Of a DNA stretch of 64,000 bases, positions 34,570-44,069 are shown piece after piece (positions within the stretch are counted from its first letter, which is position 1; each line of letters starts with the position of its first letter). The position numbers and the translations under genes were made by a program. The notes below the pieces were generated by a model. It saw only the letters and a program-made list of their open reading frames with translations, did no database searches and was not told where the DNA came from. Source of the DNA: Mesorhizobium norvegicum (GTDB taxonomy: Bacteria > Pseudomonadota > Alphaproteobacteria > Rhizobiales > Rhizobiaceae); contig NZ_SMYZ01000089.1 of assembly GCF_004919685.1 (NCBI RefSeq), forward strand, positions 79,303 through 143,302. The letters are read 5' to 3'.

Positions 34570-34995
34570 TCAGCCCGCCGCTTCCGCCGCCGCGCCGAAC
34601 CAGCCGATCACAGCACCGATGATCAGCAGCACACCGAGCCAGTGGCCGCCGTCGATGAGGGTCAGGTCCCAGCCGAAATTCTCATAGCGGTGGTTGACCG
34701 AGAGCGTCGTGGCGACGAAGCCCAGCCAAAGCACAAAACCGAAGACCAGGCCGGCAAGCAGTGTCGGCTCGCCGCCGGTCATCGCGCCGACGACCAGGGC
34801 CATAATGTAGGCCATGACCAGTTCGGCGATGAAGCTGATGACGAAGGGCAGCGGCGATCTCTTCATCGTGGCCGGGTCAAGCTTGGCGGCCTTCAGCCAC
34901 GGCTTGCTCAGGCCCATGTACCAGACGGCGCCGAACAGCCATGCCACGATTGCGGCGGCGATCACCGCCAGCCAGTTTACCGCTGAAAAATCCAT
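34570..34995 (-). CDS. DUF1761 family membrane protein
   Basis: A 141-residue inner-membrane protein with four helices: NWLAVIAAAIVAWLFGAVWY, PFVISFIAELVMAYIMALVV, LLAGLVFGFVLWLGFVATT and a last one WLGVLLIIGAVIGWF. The first helix ends in WYMGLSKPWLKA, typical of DUF1761. The ribosome site GGAGGGGGAAATC is strong. No function is known. It lies downstream of the minus-strand methyltransferase gene. Confidence 0.88.
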   Translation of the reverse strand: MDFSAVNWLAVIAAAIVAWLFGAVWYMGLSKPWLKAAKLDPATMKRSPLPFVISFIAELVMAYIMALVVGAMTGGEPTLLAGLVFGFVLWLGFVATTLSVNHRYENFGWDLTLIDGGHWLGVLLIIGAVIGWFGAAAEAAG

Positions 34996-35044
34996 GATTT
35001 CCCCCTCCGATGCGGTGTGATGGAACGCCTGTTCGGCGATCGCG

Positions 35045-35701
35045 TCAAGCGAACCGCCAGACGGTCGTGCGCTTGACCAGGGAATCCTCCAGTGCCCGCG
35101 TGACGGGCACTTCATAGACCGCAAGCGGCTCCAGCCCTGCCTTTGGCATATACGACCGGCCGGGATCGCCGACGAGGATCTCGGCGCCACGCGCCTTCAG
35201 GGTTGCGAACCACGGCATCAGCAGGTCGGCGAAGGATTTGTCGTAGAAAACGTCGCCGGCCAGGATCACGTCCCAACCTGCATCGGTGCCGATGCAATCC
35301 GTGCCGAGGAATTCGATTGCGACATCGTTGGCCTCGCCATTGAGGCGGATCGCGGTCGCACAGAACGGATCGATGTCGGTGGCGATCACCTTGGCAGCAC
35401 CTGCCTTGGCGGCGGCGATGGCGACAAGGCCGGAGCCGGAAGCGAAGTCGAGCACGCGCTTGCCCCGCACCGTGCCGGGATTGTCCAGGACATAGCGGGC
35501 AAGGCCCTGGCCGCCGGCCCAGGCAAAGGCCCAGAAGGGTGGCGGCAGGCCGATCTCGACCAGCTCATCCTCTGTCCGCTGCCACAGATCATGCGCCTCG
35601 TCGGCGAGGCGCAGAAAAATCTCCGGCACGTGCGGCGGCGTCATCAGCGCCGTGTTGTCGAGAATGAATTGTTTCGCGCTGTTGGGCGTCAGCGCCGTCA
35701 C
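35045..35701 (-). CDS. METTL20-like (ETF-beta lysine) methyltransferase
   Basis: A 218-residue SAM-dependent methyltransferase with motif I VLDFASGSGLVAIAAAKAG, acidic end ATDIDPFCATAIRLN, and post-II LAGDVFYDKSFA. These match the METTL20/PrmA-related family, whose bacterial members methylate lysines of electron-transfer flavoprotein beta. The substrate here is inferred only. It starts with GTG, overlapping the stop of the EVE gene as GTGA, so translation is coupled. Confidence 0.82.
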   Translation of the reverse strand: MTALTPNSAKQFILDNTALMTPPHVPEIFLRLADEAHDLWQRTEDELVEIGLPPPFWAFAWAGGQGLARYVLDNPGTVRGKRVLDFASGSGLVAIAAAKAGAAKVIATDIDPFCATAIRLNGEANDVAIEFLGTDCIGTDAGWDVILAGDVFYDKSFADLLMPWFATLKARGAEILVGDPGRSYMPKAGLEPLAVYEVPVTRALEDSLVKRTTVWRFA

Positions 35702-36123
35702 GGAGCAGGCGTCAGGCCGCCCATGCGGCAGACTTCCTTCCATTCGGCCGGCGTCACCGGCTGCACGGAAAGCCGCCCGAGCCGCACCAGCGCCATGTCG
35801 GCAAGCTTCGGATTGGCCTTGACCTCTTCCAGCGTCGGCGGGTTCGGCACATCCCTGACGGCGCGGATGTCGACGCATTCCCAGCGCGGATCGTCCGACG
35901 TGGTGTCTGGGTGGGCCAGCGCGCAGACTTCGGCGATGCCGACTACGTTCAGCCCCTCGTTGGAATGATAAAAGAAGCCGAGGTCGCCGATCTGCATCGC
36001 CTTCATGTTGTTGCGCGCGGCATAGTTGCGCACGCCGTCCCATTGCGTGCCAGCCTTGCCCTTGGCCTTCAGCATCTCGAAGGAGAACTTGAATGGCTCC
36101 GATTTGAACAGCCAGTGGTTCAT
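35698..36123 (-). CDS. EVE domain protein
   Basis: A 141-residue protein made only of an EVE (PUA-like) domain. Signatures: HWLFKSEPFKFSFEML, TQWDGVRNYAARNNM, GDLGFFYHSNEGLNVVGIAEV. EVE domains bind modified bases in RNA or DNA. The strong AAGGAGGAGCAAAAGAA site supports the ATG at 36123. The downstream METTL20-like gene overlaps its stop. Confidence 0.93.
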   Translation of the reverse strand: MNHWLFKSEPFKFSFEMLKAKGKAGTQWDGVRNYAARNNMKAMQIGDLGFFYHSNEGLNVVGIAEVCALAHPDTTSDDPRWECVDIRAVRDVPNPPTLEEVKANPKLADMALVRLGRLSVQPVTPAEWKEVCRMGGLTPAP

Positions 36124-36166
36124 TTCTTTTGCTCCTCCTTGCGGGTCATCCGCCAGCGACCGGAAT

Positions 36167-36463
36167 TTAACTAGCCGCAGGCTTGTTGAACGTCCAGTTC
36201 CACGGGCGGATTTCGACGCTTTCGAACAGGCCGGCCTTGGCGTAGGGGTCGGCGGCCGACAGGGCCTGCGCACCGGCCATGTCGGGCGCCTCGATGACGA
36301 CGAGGCTGCCATTGGGCTTGCCTTCGGCGTCAAGGAACGGACCGGCGAAAGCCAGCTTCTTGTCGCCGTTCAACCCTTCGAGAAAGGCGATATGCTCGGG
36401 CCGCGTGTCGAGGCGCACTTGCAGGCTTCCCGGCTTGTCCTTGCAAATCACAGCAAACAGCAT
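36167..36463 (-). CDS. YciI family protein
   Basis: A 98-residue protein of the YciI/YCII family: begins MLFAVICKDKPGSLQVR, has the active-site-like histidine RPEHIAFLE and ends WNWTFNKP. Its neighbours gpsA, tsaD and the EVE gene on the same strand are the common order in rhizobia. GGAGAGAGACC precedes the ATG. The role is unknown. Confidence 0.92.
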   Translation of the reverse strand: MLFAVICKDKPGSLQVRLDTRPEHIAFLEGLNGDKKLAFAGPFLDAEGKPNGSLVVIEAPDMAGAQALSAADPYAKAGLFESVEIRPWNWTFNKPAAS

Positions 36464-36485
36464 GGTCTCTCTCCTGATCTTGGGA

Positions 36486-37502
36486 TCAATCGTTGGTTTC
36501 GGTCTTCAGCGGCCGGGTCATCAGAGCGGTCACAGCCTGCCGGATGGTGATGGTGCCGTCCAGTATGGCGGCGACGGCGGCGATGATCGGGGCGTCGATG
36601 GCGCGCTCGGTGGCGATGCGGGCAGCGATCGCCGCCGTCGGCACGCCCTCGGCCAGCGGCAATCCGGCCAGCGGCTTGCCTTGCCCGAGCGCCAGCCCGT
36701 AGGCGAAATTGCGCGACTGGGTGGACGAGCAGGTCAGCAGCAGGTCGCCAAGGCCGGAAAGCCCCATCAAGGTCTCCGGCCTGGCGCCGAAGGCAGCGCC
36801 GATGCGGCGCAGTTCGACAAAGCCGCGCGTCACCATGGCGGCCTGGGCGCTGGCGCCGAGCCCGGCGCCGGTGACAGCACCCGCGGCGATGGCGAAGACG
36901 TTCTTCAAGGCGCCGCCGATTTCGACGCCGATCAGGTCGTCGCTCGAATAGCAGCGCAGGTTCTCGGCCGAAAAGCGGACAGCGAGATCGGCGGCCAATG
37001 CCTCGTCGCGGGCGGCGACCACAACGGCCGTCGGCAGGCCGCGGGCGACATCGGTGGCGAAGCTTGGACCCGACAAAGCGGCGACCGGATTTTGCGGCAG
37101 GATCTCTTCGACGATTGCCGACAGTAAGGCGCCCGTGTCGCGCTCGATGCCCTTGGCGCAGAGAACGAGCGGGATACCGGCCGGCATATGGTCCTTCGCG
37201 GCGGCCAGCGTTGCCCGCAACGCCTGCGCCGGGGTCACCGCCAGCACGCAATCGGCGCCGGCCAGTGCCACCTCGATGTCGCTCATCGCCTCGATGCCGG
37301 GCGCAATAGTGATGCCGGGCAGGTAGCGCGGGTTCTCGCCATGCCCGATCGAAGCGACGGTTTCAGGGTCGCGCGCGAACAGCCGTACCGAATGACCGGC
37401 GCGCAGCATCGCCAGCGCCAGCGCCGTGCCCCAGGCGCCGCCACCGAGCACGGTGACACGCCAGCCGCTTTTGCCCGGACTTTTCATATCCGGGTCAGTC
37501 AT
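36486..37502 (-). CDS. gpsA: Glycerol-3-phosphate dehydrogenase [NAD(P)+]
   Basis: GpsA reduces dihydroxyacetone phosphate to sn-glycerol-3-phosphate for phospholipid synthesis. The 338-residue protein starts with the NAD-binding VTVLGGGAWGTALALAM and contains GPSFATDVARGLPT, the catalytic-lysine region VEIGGALKNVFAIAAG, and GLSGLGDLLLTCSS. The ATG overlaps the tsaD stop (ATGA), so the genes are coupled. Confidence 0.97.
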   Translation of the reverse strand: MTDPDMKSPGKSGWRVTVLGGGAWGTALALAMLRAGHSVRLFARDPETVASIGHGENPRYLPGITIAPGIEAMSDIEVALAGADCVLAVTPAQALRATLAAAKDHMPAGIPLVLCAKGIERDTGALLSAIVEEILPQNPVAALSGPSFATDVARGLPTAVVVAARDEALAADLAVRFSAENLRCYSSDDLIGVEIGGALKNVFAIAAGAVTGAGLGASAQAAMVTRGFVELRRIGAAFGARPETLMGLSGLGDLLLTCSSTQSRNFAYGLALGQGKPLAGLPLAEGVPTAAIAARIATERAIDAPIIAAVAAILDGTITIRQAVTALMTRPLKTETND

Positions 37503-38587
37503 GCCTTGGCTCCGCGCCTGCCGGAGCCGACCATCGGTGTCGAGATGCTGTCCAGCGGCCATCGCGAGCGCGGCACGAAATCGAAGCCGTTCTCCTGCGC
37601 CATGCCGGCGCGCAGCCGCTCAACGCCCGCCCAAGCGATCATCGCCGCATTGTCGGTGCAGAGTTTCAGCGGCGGCGCAATGAAGGTGAAGCCGGCCTCG
37701 GCACAGAGTCGCTCAAGCATCGCCTTGATCGTGCGGTTGGCGGCGACACCGCCGGCCACGACGAGTGCCGGGTTCCTGGTGTCGGGAAATGTCCCCCGAA
37801 AGCGCGTCAGCGCGCGAGAAACGCGGTCGGCCAGCGCATCGGCGACCGCCGCCTGGAAGGAGGCGCAGATGTCGGCGACGTCCTGGTCGCTCAAGGGCTC
37901 AATCGCTGTCGCCGCCTGCCGCACGGCGGTCTTGAGGCCGGAGAAGGAGAAGTCGGGCTGCGCCGAGCCCTTCATCGGGCGCGGAAAGGCAAAGCGCGAG
38001 GCATTGCCGGCCTGTGCCGCCTTTTCGACATTCGGTCCACCGGGATAGGGCAGGCCGAGCATCTTGGCGGTCTTGTCGAAGGCTTCGCCGAGCGCGTCGT
38101 CGATGGTGGTTGCCCAGCGCTGATAGTCGCCGACGCCACGCACGGCGAGGATCTGCGTATGGCCGCCGGAAACCAGCAGCAGCAGATAGGGAAAATCGAG
38201 GCCGTCGGTCAGCCGTGCGGTCAAGGCATGGCCTTCGAGGTGGTTGATGGCGATCAGCGGCTTGTTTGCCGCAGCGGCGATCGCCTTGGCCGTCATCAGC
38301 CCGACGATCAGCCCGCCGACCAGGCCGGGACCGGCGGTGGCGGCAATCGCGTCGATATCGGCGAGCGCGACGCCCGAATCGGCAAGGGCCGCCTCGATGA
38401 TGCCGTCCAGCGCCTCGACATGGGCGCGCGCCGCGATCTCCGGCACGACACCGCCGAATGCGGCATGTTCCTCGATCTGGCTGAGCACGATGTTGGACAG
38501 GATTTTTGGCGCGGCATCGCCATCCACCGCCACGACGCTGGCGGCGGTCTCGTCACAACTCGTCTCAATGCCCAGCACGCGGATCAA
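37499..38587 (-). CDS. tsaD: tRNA N6-adenosine threonylcarbamoyltransferase
   Basis: TsaD transfers threonylcarbamoyl to A37 of ANN-decoding tRNAs. The 362-residue ASKHA-fold protein has metal-binding His116 and His120 in INHLEGHAL. GIETSCDETAAS at the N terminus and LLVSGGHTQI are family signatures. It is divergent from hemC, a common arrangement in Alphaproteobacteria, with 97 bp between their starts. gpsA follows with a four-base overlap. Confidence 0.97.
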   Translation of the reverse strand: MIRVLGIETSCDETAASVVAVDGDAAPKILSNIVLSQIEEHAAFGGVVPEIAARAHVEALDGIIEAALADSGVALADIDAIAATAGPGLVGGLIVGLMTAKAIAAAANKPLIAINHLEGHALTARLTDGLDFPYLLLLVSGGHTQILAVRGVGDYQRWATTIDDALGEAFDKTAKMLGLPYPGGPNVEKAAQAGNASRFAFPRPMKGSAQPDFSFSGLKTAVRQAATAIEPLSDQDVADICASFQAAVADALADRVSRALTRFRGTFPDTRNPALVVAGGVAANRTIKAMLERLCAEAGFTFIAPPLKLCTDNAAMIAWAGVERLRAGMAQENGFDFVPRSRWPLDSISTPMVGSGRRGAKA

Positions 38588-38684
38588 TTCGTCGCTGTCC
38601 CTAAAGATTGTATCATGGGGCTTTCCCCGTTAGGAGAAGCCCGGAAAAGCCTCGCTTGCCGGGGGTTATCACGGACCGCGCGCC

Positions 38685-39611
38685 ATGCAAACAATCTTGA
38701 GAATCGGAACACGCGGCAGCCCGCTGGCGCTGGCACAGGCGCAGGAAACGCAGGCGCGGCTGATGGCCGCGCACGGCATGCCGGCAGAAGCGTTCGAGGT
38801 CGTCGTCATCTCGACCAGCGGCGACCGCATCCAGGACCGGCCGCTGTCGGAAGCCGGCGGCAAGGGCCTGTTCACCAAGGAGATCGAGGAGGCGCTGCTG
38901 GCGGGCCGGATCGATATCGCCGTGCATTCGTCGAAGGACATGCCGACGCAACTGCCCGACGGTCTCGAACTCTCGGCCTTCTTGCCGCGCGAGGACGCGC
39001 GCGACGCCTTTGTCGGCAAGGCGGCGAAGAGGATCGCCGACCTGCCGCAGGGAGCGAAAGTCGGCTCGTCGTCGCTCAGGCGGCAGGCGCTGATCCGCCG
39101 CATGCGGCCCGATCTCGACGTGGTGATGTTCCGCGGCAATGTGCAGACGCGCCTGCGAAAGCTCGACGAAGGCGTCGCCGCCGGCACCATCCTCGCCTAT
39201 GCCGGGCTGAAGCGGCTCGGGCTCGAGCATGTCGTCACCGACCTGATACCGCTCGACATCTTCCCGCCGGCGCCGGGGCAAGGCGCGATCTGCATCGAGA
39301 CCCGTATCGGCGACCGCGATGTCGAAAAGATGCTGGTGGCAATCCATGATGTTCCGACCGGTCAGGCGCTGGCCTGCGAGCGCGCCTTCCTGGCGGCGCT
39401 GGATGGTTCCTGCCGCACACCGATCGCCGGCTATGCGGCGATCGAGGCTGGAAAGCTGTCTTTTGCCGGGCTGATCATTTCGCCCGACGGTACGCAGTCG
39501 CACACGGTCGAGCTGCAGGGGTCGGCGCAGGACGCCGCCCGTATCGGTGCCGAAGCAGCCAAGACGGTGCGGGCCAAGGCCGGCGAAAAGTTCTTCGACG
39601 GCTGGCTCTGA
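38685..39611 (+). CDS. hemC: Porphobilinogen deaminase (hydroxymethylbilane synthase)
   Basis: HemC joins four porphobilinogens into hydroxymethylbilane in heme synthesis. At 308 residues it is normal. The dipyrromethane cofactor attaches to Cys243 in ALDGSCRTPIAGYA. Other signatures are RIGTRGSPLALAQA, IAVHSSKDMPT, GSSSLRRQALIRR and FRGNVQTRLRKL. It starts a plus-strand operon with hemD, the mitofilin gene and hemY. Confidence 0.98.
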   Translation: MQTILRIGTRGSPLALAQAQETQARLMAAHGMPAEAFEVVVISTSGDRIQDRPLSEAGGKGLFTKEIEEALLAGRIDIAVHSSKDMPTQLPDGLELSAFLPREDARDAFVGKAAKRIADLPQGAKVGSSSLRRQALIRRMRPDLDVVMFRGNVQTRLRKLDEGVAAGTILAYAGLKRLGLEHVVTDLIPLDIFPPAPGQGAICIETRIGDRDVEKMLVAIHDVPTGQALACERAFLAALDGSCRTPIAGYAAIEAGKLSFAGLIISPDGTQSHTVELQGSAQDAARIGAEAAKTVRAKAGEKFFDGWL

Positions 39612-39612
39612 A

Positions 39613-40323
39613 ATGCTTCGCGTCCTGGTGACGAGACCGGAACCGGGCGCCTCGCGCACGGCGCAGCAGCTTCGGGAAACGGGGTTTCAGCCGATTCTTT
39701 TGCCCCTCACCGAAACGGTGGCGCTGCCGGTCGATGCCGGACTGGTCCTGGACGCTGCCGTCGCCGTTGCCATCACCAGCGCCAATGCCGTGCGCCATGC
39801 GCCGGAAGAAGTCATCGCGGCGCTCGCCGCCTTACCTTGCCATGCCGTCGGTAAAAGGACGGCGGAAGCCGCGCGCAAAGCGGGGTTCTTGTCGGTCAGC
39901 GAGGGCCCAGGCAATGCCGAAGGTCTCGCTGACAGTCTTGCTGCTGATCTCTCGGGCAAGACCATTGTCTATCTCTGCGGACGCGTGCGGTTTCCGGCCT
40001 TCGAGCAAGAGCTCAAGGCGGCGAGTGTTCACGTCCACGCCGTCGAGACATATGACACGCTCCAGGTGGGTTATTCGGACGAAGCCATCCTCGAGCGTCT
40101 GTCTGGCCAATCCGCCGATGCGGTGCTGCTTTATTCAGTCAAGGCGGCTGCCGCGATACAAACCTTGGCCAGGCGGCCCGCTCTGCACAGGCTCTTTGAA
40201 AAAACATGGTTTTTCGCCCTTTCTGCGCGCATCGCGGCAGTCCTCGACGATACCGCCAGCGAAAGAATCCGCATTGCCGCACAGCCCGACGAGGAAGCGC
40301 TGCTGGCGCTTTTGCGAGCGTGA
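39613..40323 (+). CDS. hemD: Uroporphyrinogen-III synthase
   Basis: HemD closes hydroxymethylbilane to uroporphyrinogen III. The 236-residue protein is a divergent member, as usual for this family, with LVTRPEPGASRTAQQL at the N terminus, the middle VAITSANAVRHAPE, and late ADAVLLYSVKAA. The start codon ATG at 39613 follows the hemC stop by one base, and no other gene lies between them. Confidence 0.92.
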   Translation: MLRVLVTRPEPGASRTAQQLRETGFQPILLPLTETVALPVDAGLVLDAAVAVAITSANAVRHAPEEVIAALAALPCHAVGKRTAEAARKAGFLSVSEGPGNAEGLADSLAADLSGKTIVYLCGRVRFPAFEQELKAASVHVHAVETYDTLQVGYSDEAILERLSGQSADAVLLYSVKAAAAIQTLARRPALHRLFEKTWFFALSARIAAVLDDTASERIRIAAQPDEEALLALLRA

Positions 40324-40438
40324 GCTGAGCCGCGTCATCACACCGCCCCTTTTCACCGCTTGGTGATGTGCTAGACCCTTTCTGAACCATCATGCGCCGC
40401 AGGGCGTTGAGACGAAGCGAATTGTGCGGAGCCCAAGC

Positions 40439-41923
40439 ATGGTCAAGACGCCGAAGATGCGACACTCGAAAAGCCGCCGCGAGCCGGTGACCATCGACCT
40501 CGAGCCCGGCGCCGTCTCACGCATCGCCGACGAGGACGCCGCCAAGACACAGGCCGGCGCCGAAGAAGCGCCCGTGGAGGCCACGGAAGCCTCTCAATCC
40601 GAAATTCCCGAAGAGCCGGTTCACGCCGACCAGACCGATCTGGAGCCCTGGGAGCATGCCGATGCCGCCGCAGGGGCAGCGGAGGCGCAAGCGCCGGCAG
40701 ATGCCGGAGCCAAAGCCGCCGAACCGGAGCTCCCTTACCCCGGTTCGGATGCGCCGCCCAACCGCGCCAAAGCCTTCGACTACAGTTTCGAGGATGCGTC
40801 GGCAACGCGCACCCAGACCGACGCCAGCAAGGCAAAAACCGAGACACGGGACGACAGAGTGGCGCCGACACCGGCCCCGGCAAAGCGTGGTGGCCTCAAC
40901 GGCATCGCCGCCGGCATCATCGGCGGTGTCATCGCGCTGGTCGGCGCCGGCGGGCTGCAATTTGCCGGCCTGCTCGGGGCGCCGGGCTCCGGCGCCAGTG
41001 TCTCGCTCGATGGCGTCAATGGCGAGATCGCCTCGCTGAAGACCGAAATCGCAAGCTTGAAGGACGCCGGCGGCAACAGCGATGCAGCGGCCAAGGTGGT
41101 CGGCCTGTCCTCGGGCCTGGAGCAGGTCAAGGCCGATGTCGCGGCGCTGAAATCGGCGGTCGAGAAAGGTGGAGCAGGCGACACCGCCGGGCTCGCCGCA
41201 CTGGGCGACAAGGTCGCGCAGATCGAAACGGCGGTCGCCGCGCTCGGCAAGGCCGGCAGCACGGCCCCGGTCGATCTCGGCCCGCTCAACGAAAAACTGG
41301 CTGGCCTCGACGCGCAGGTGAAGTCGGCCGGCGAGGCGGCGACGGCGCAGGATGGCCGGCTCACCGCGCTGGAGCAGTCGGTGTCGCAGCTTTCCGGCAA
41401 GGTCGAAGCGGCCGCAGGACAGCCGAAGATCGCGCTCGCCATTGCTGCCTCTGCGCTCAAGGCGGCGCTCGACCGTGGCGCGCCGTTCTCGGCCGAACTC
41501 GAAACCTTTGCCGCGATTTCGCCGGACGCGCCGCAGCTTGCGACGCTGCGTCCCTATGCCGAAAAGGGCGTGCCCACCCGCGCCGAGATCGCAACGCAAG
41601 CGGATGCCGCCGCCAGTGCCATGGTCGCTGCTGCGACGCCTGTCGATGAGAATGCCGGCTTCCTGCAGAACCTTTTGTCCAGCGCCGAATCGCTGGTCAA
41701 GGTCAGGCCGATCGGCGCCGTCGAAGGCGCCGGTGCGCTGGAAACCGTCGCGCGCATGGAGGCGGCGGTCAACCAGGGCGACTACGCCAAGGCGCTCAGC
41801 GAGTATGACACCCTGCCTGAAGCCGCCAAGGCTGCCGGCGCCGACTTTGCCGGCAAACTGAAGGCGCGCATCGAGGTCGAAACCCAGGTCGACGCGCTGA
41901 TCTCCGGCGCGATGAAGGCATGA
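40439..41923 (+). CDS. Bacterial mitofilin-like (Mic60) protein
   Basis: A 494-residue inner-membrane protein. A long polar, Glu/Ala-rich N-terminal region (residues 1-150) is followed by one membrane helix (GIIGGVIALVGAGGLQFAG, near 160-180). The rest is a periplasmic coiled-coil region of LKTEIASLKD / LEQVKADVAALK type repeats and a C-terminal mitofilin-like domain ending LKARIEVETQVDALISGAM. Alphaproteobacterial Mic60 homologues lie in heme operons and shape intracytoplasmic membranes. The ATG at 40439 is preferred over a GTG 15 bases earlier. Confidence 0.85.
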   Translation: MVKTPKMRHSKSRREPVTIDLEPGAVSRIADEDAAKTQAGAEEAPVEATEASQSEIPEEPVHADQTDLEPWEHADAAAGAAEAQAPADAGAKAAEPELPYPGSDAPPNRAKAFDYSFEDASATRTQTDASKAKTETRDDRVAPTPAPAKRGGLNGIAAGIIGGVIALVGAGGLQFAGLLGAPGSGASVSLDGVNGEIASLKTEIASLKDAGGNSDAAAKVVGLSSGLEQVKADVAALKSAVEKGGAGDTAGLAALGDKVAQIETAVAALGKAGSTAPVDLGPLNEKLAGLDAQVKSAGEAATAQDGRLTALEQSVSQLSGKVEAAAGQPKIALAIAASALKAALDRGAPFSAELETFAAISPDAPQLATLRPYAEKGVPTRAEIATQADAAASAMVAAATPVDENAGFLQNLLSSAESLVKVRPIGAVEGAGALETVARMEAAVNQGDYAKALSEYDTLPEAAKAAGADFAGKLKARIEVETQVDALISGAMKA

Positions 41924-41933
41924 GGGCAACACA

Positions 41934-43535
41934 ATGATCCGCCTGCTCGCCTTCCTCATCGTCGTCTTCGCACTCGGGCTGGGCTTTGCCTGGCTGGCCG
42001 ACCGGCCGGGCGACATGGTTGTCACCTTCAGCGGCTATCAATACCAGGTCAGCCTGATGGTGGCGGCGGTGGCTGTCGTTGCCGTCGTCGCCGCGGTGAT
42101 GATCCTGTGGTGGCTGCTCAAGTCGCTGTGGAACAGCCCCTACACCATCTCGCGCTATTTCCGTGTTCGCCGCCGTGACCGCGGCTATCAGGCGCTGTCG
42201 ACCGGCATGATCGCCGCCGGCGCCGGTGACGGCGCGCTGGCCCGCAAGAAGACCAAGGAAGCCGCCAAGCTGATCCGCTCCGACCAGGAACCGCTGATCC
42301 ATCTGCTCGAGGCGCAGGCGTCACTGCTCGAAGGCGATCACGAAGGCGCGCGGCAGAAATTCGAGAGCATGCTCGACGATCCCGAAATGCGGTTGCTTGG
42401 TCTGCGCGGGCTCTATCTCGAAGCCGAACGGCTCGGCGACCGCAATGCCGCGAGGCATTATGCCGGCCGTGCTGCCGCTGTGGCGCCGCAGCTGGCCTGG
42501 GCGGCCGAATCGACGCTGGAAGAGCTGACCGCACGCGGCGACTGGGACGGCGCCTTGAAACTGGTCGACGCCCAGAAGTCGACACGGCAGATCGAACGCG
42601 ATGCCGCCACCCGCCGCCGCGCCGTGCTGTTGACCGCCAAGGCGCAGGCGCTTGCCGACAGCGATCCCGCTGCCGCCAGAACCGCGGCGATCGAGGCCAA
42701 CCGGCTGCGGCCGGACTTCGCGCCCGCCGCCGTTGCCGCCGCCGCGGCGCTGTTCAAGCAGAACGATGTGCGCAAGGGCTCAAAGATCCTCGAGGCGGCG
42801 TGGAAGGCCGAGCCGCATCCGGAGGTCGCCGAACTCTATACCCATGCGAGGCCGGGCGACGCCGTGCTCGACCGCCTCAACCGGGCGAAGAAGCTGCAGG
42901 AGATGAAGAAGAACCACGCCGAGTCGTCGATGACGGTGGCACGGGCCGCACTCGACGCGCAGGATTTCTCGACCGCCCGTCGCGAGGCCGAGGCAGCGAT
43001 CCGGATGGACCGCCGCGAGGGCGCCTATCTGCTGCTCGCCGACATCGAGGAGGCCGAGACCGGCGACCAGGGCAAGGTGCGGCAGCTGCTGTCCAGGGCG
43101 GTGCGGGCGCCGCGCGATCCAGCCTGGGTTGCCGACGGCGTGGTGTCCGAACGCTGGGCGCCGGTGTCCCCGATCACCGGCCGGCTCGACGCCTTCGAGT
43201 GGCGCGCGCCGATGGAGCGTCTCGGCCAGTTGATCGACAGCCATGAGGATGCACCAGCCAGCGCGGCGCCGGTCATTGAAGCATTGACAAAGCCGACGAG
43301 CGAAAAAAGGCCGGCCGAGGTGATCGATGATACCGGTCAGGGCGAGGCGGCGGGCAAGGGCGCCGAGAGCCACGAGGATCATGTCAGGCCGATCACGGCG
43401 GCGGCCTTCGCCGCGGTGCCGACCGATGCCGAGGCCGTCGAGCCGGCCGAGGAGCTTGCGCGGCTGCCGGACGATCCCGGCGTCGATCCGGACGAGGAAG
43501 CGGAAAAATCGTCGCGCCGGTTTCGGCTGTTTTGA
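41934..43535 (+). CDS. hemY: HemY family heme biosynthesis membrane protein
   Basis: A 533-residue protein with two membrane helices in residues 1-20 and 40-62 and then the HemY_N and TPR-like helical region (SRYFRVRRRDRGYQALSTGMIAAGAGD). TPR motifs occur at about residues 85-300. The role is linked to heme synthesis by genomic position, not by a known reaction. It starts ten bases after the mitofilin gene. The C-terminal 100 residues are acidic and low in complexity (EPAEELARLPDDPG). Confidence 0.93.
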   Translation: MIRLLAFLIVVFALGLGFAWLADRPGDMVVTFSGYQYQVSLMVAAVAVVAVVAAVMILWWLLKSLWNSPYTISRYFRVRRRDRGYQALSTGMIAAGAGDGALARKKTKEAAKLIRSDQEPLIHLLEAQASLLEGDHEGARQKFESMLDDPEMRLLGLRGLYLEAERLGDRNAARHYAGRAAAVAPQLAWAAESTLEELTARGDWDGALKLVDAQKSTRQIERDAATRRRAVLLTAKAQALADSDPAAARTAAIEANRLRPDFAPAAVAAAAALFKQNDVRKGSKILEAAWKAEPHPEVAELYTHARPGDAVLDRLNRAKKLQEMKKNHAESSMTVARAALDAQDFSTARREAEAAIRMDRREGAYLLLADIEEAETGDQGKVRQLLSRAVRAPRDPAWVADGVVSERWAPVSPITGRLDAFEWRAPMERLGQLIDSHEDAPASAAPVIEALTKPTSEKRPAEVIDDTGQGEAAGKGAESHEDHVRPITAAAFAAVPTDAEAVEPAEELARLPDDPGVDPDEEAEKSSRRFRLF

Positions 43536-43571
43536 ATTGGGCCGGCCGTCGGGCCGTTGGGGTATGGACTT

Positions 43572-44051
43572 ATGTTTGAACGCGTTCTGTCGTTTCTGAG
43601 GGATTTGCCGGCCGGCGCCGGCACGCATGCCAGCACGGACGATCCGCGCGTTGCGGCCTCGGCGCTCCTCTATCATGTGATGAATGCCGATGGCGTGCGC
43701 CAGGATGTCGAGTGGGAGCGCTTCAAGGCGGTGCTGGCGGAGAGCTACTCGATCAGCGGCGCCGAACTCGAAGCGCTTGCCGCCGCAGGCGAGCGGGCCG
43801 ACAATGAGGCGATCGATCTCTATGCCTTCACCAGTATCTTGAAGCGCCATCTCGATGCCGATGCGCGCAAGGCCTTCATCGGCCTGATGTGGGAGATCGT
43901 CTATGCCGACGGCGAACTGCACGAACTGGAGGACAACACCGTCTGGCGCGTCGCCGAGCTGATCGGCGTCGAACGCCGCGACCGCGTCGAGGCGCGCCGC
44001 AAGGCGGCGGCGCACGCACCTGGCGCCACCGGAACATCGAGCGACGAATAG
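43572..44051 (+). CDS. TerB-like domain protein
   Basis: A 159-residue soluble protein with the TerB-like helical domain: VAASALLYHVMNADGVRQDVEWERF, then LMWEIVYADGELHELEDNTVWRVAEL, with Asp residues in the ADG metal-binding positions. In contrast to the protein at 18899 it has no membrane helix. It lies between hemY and an amidotransferase, a neighbourhood often kept in rhizobia. An upstream in-frame TTG at 43557 is open. Confidence 0.88.
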   Translation: MFERVLSFLRDLPAGAGTHASTDDPRVAASALLYHVMNADGVRQDVEWERFKAVLAESYSISGAELEALAAAGERADNEAIDLYAFTSILKRHLDADARKAFIGLMWEIVYADGELHELEDNTVWRVAELIGVERRDRVEARRKAAAHAPGATGTSSDE

Positions 44052-44069
44052 ACGGGATTTCGCCTGCCC

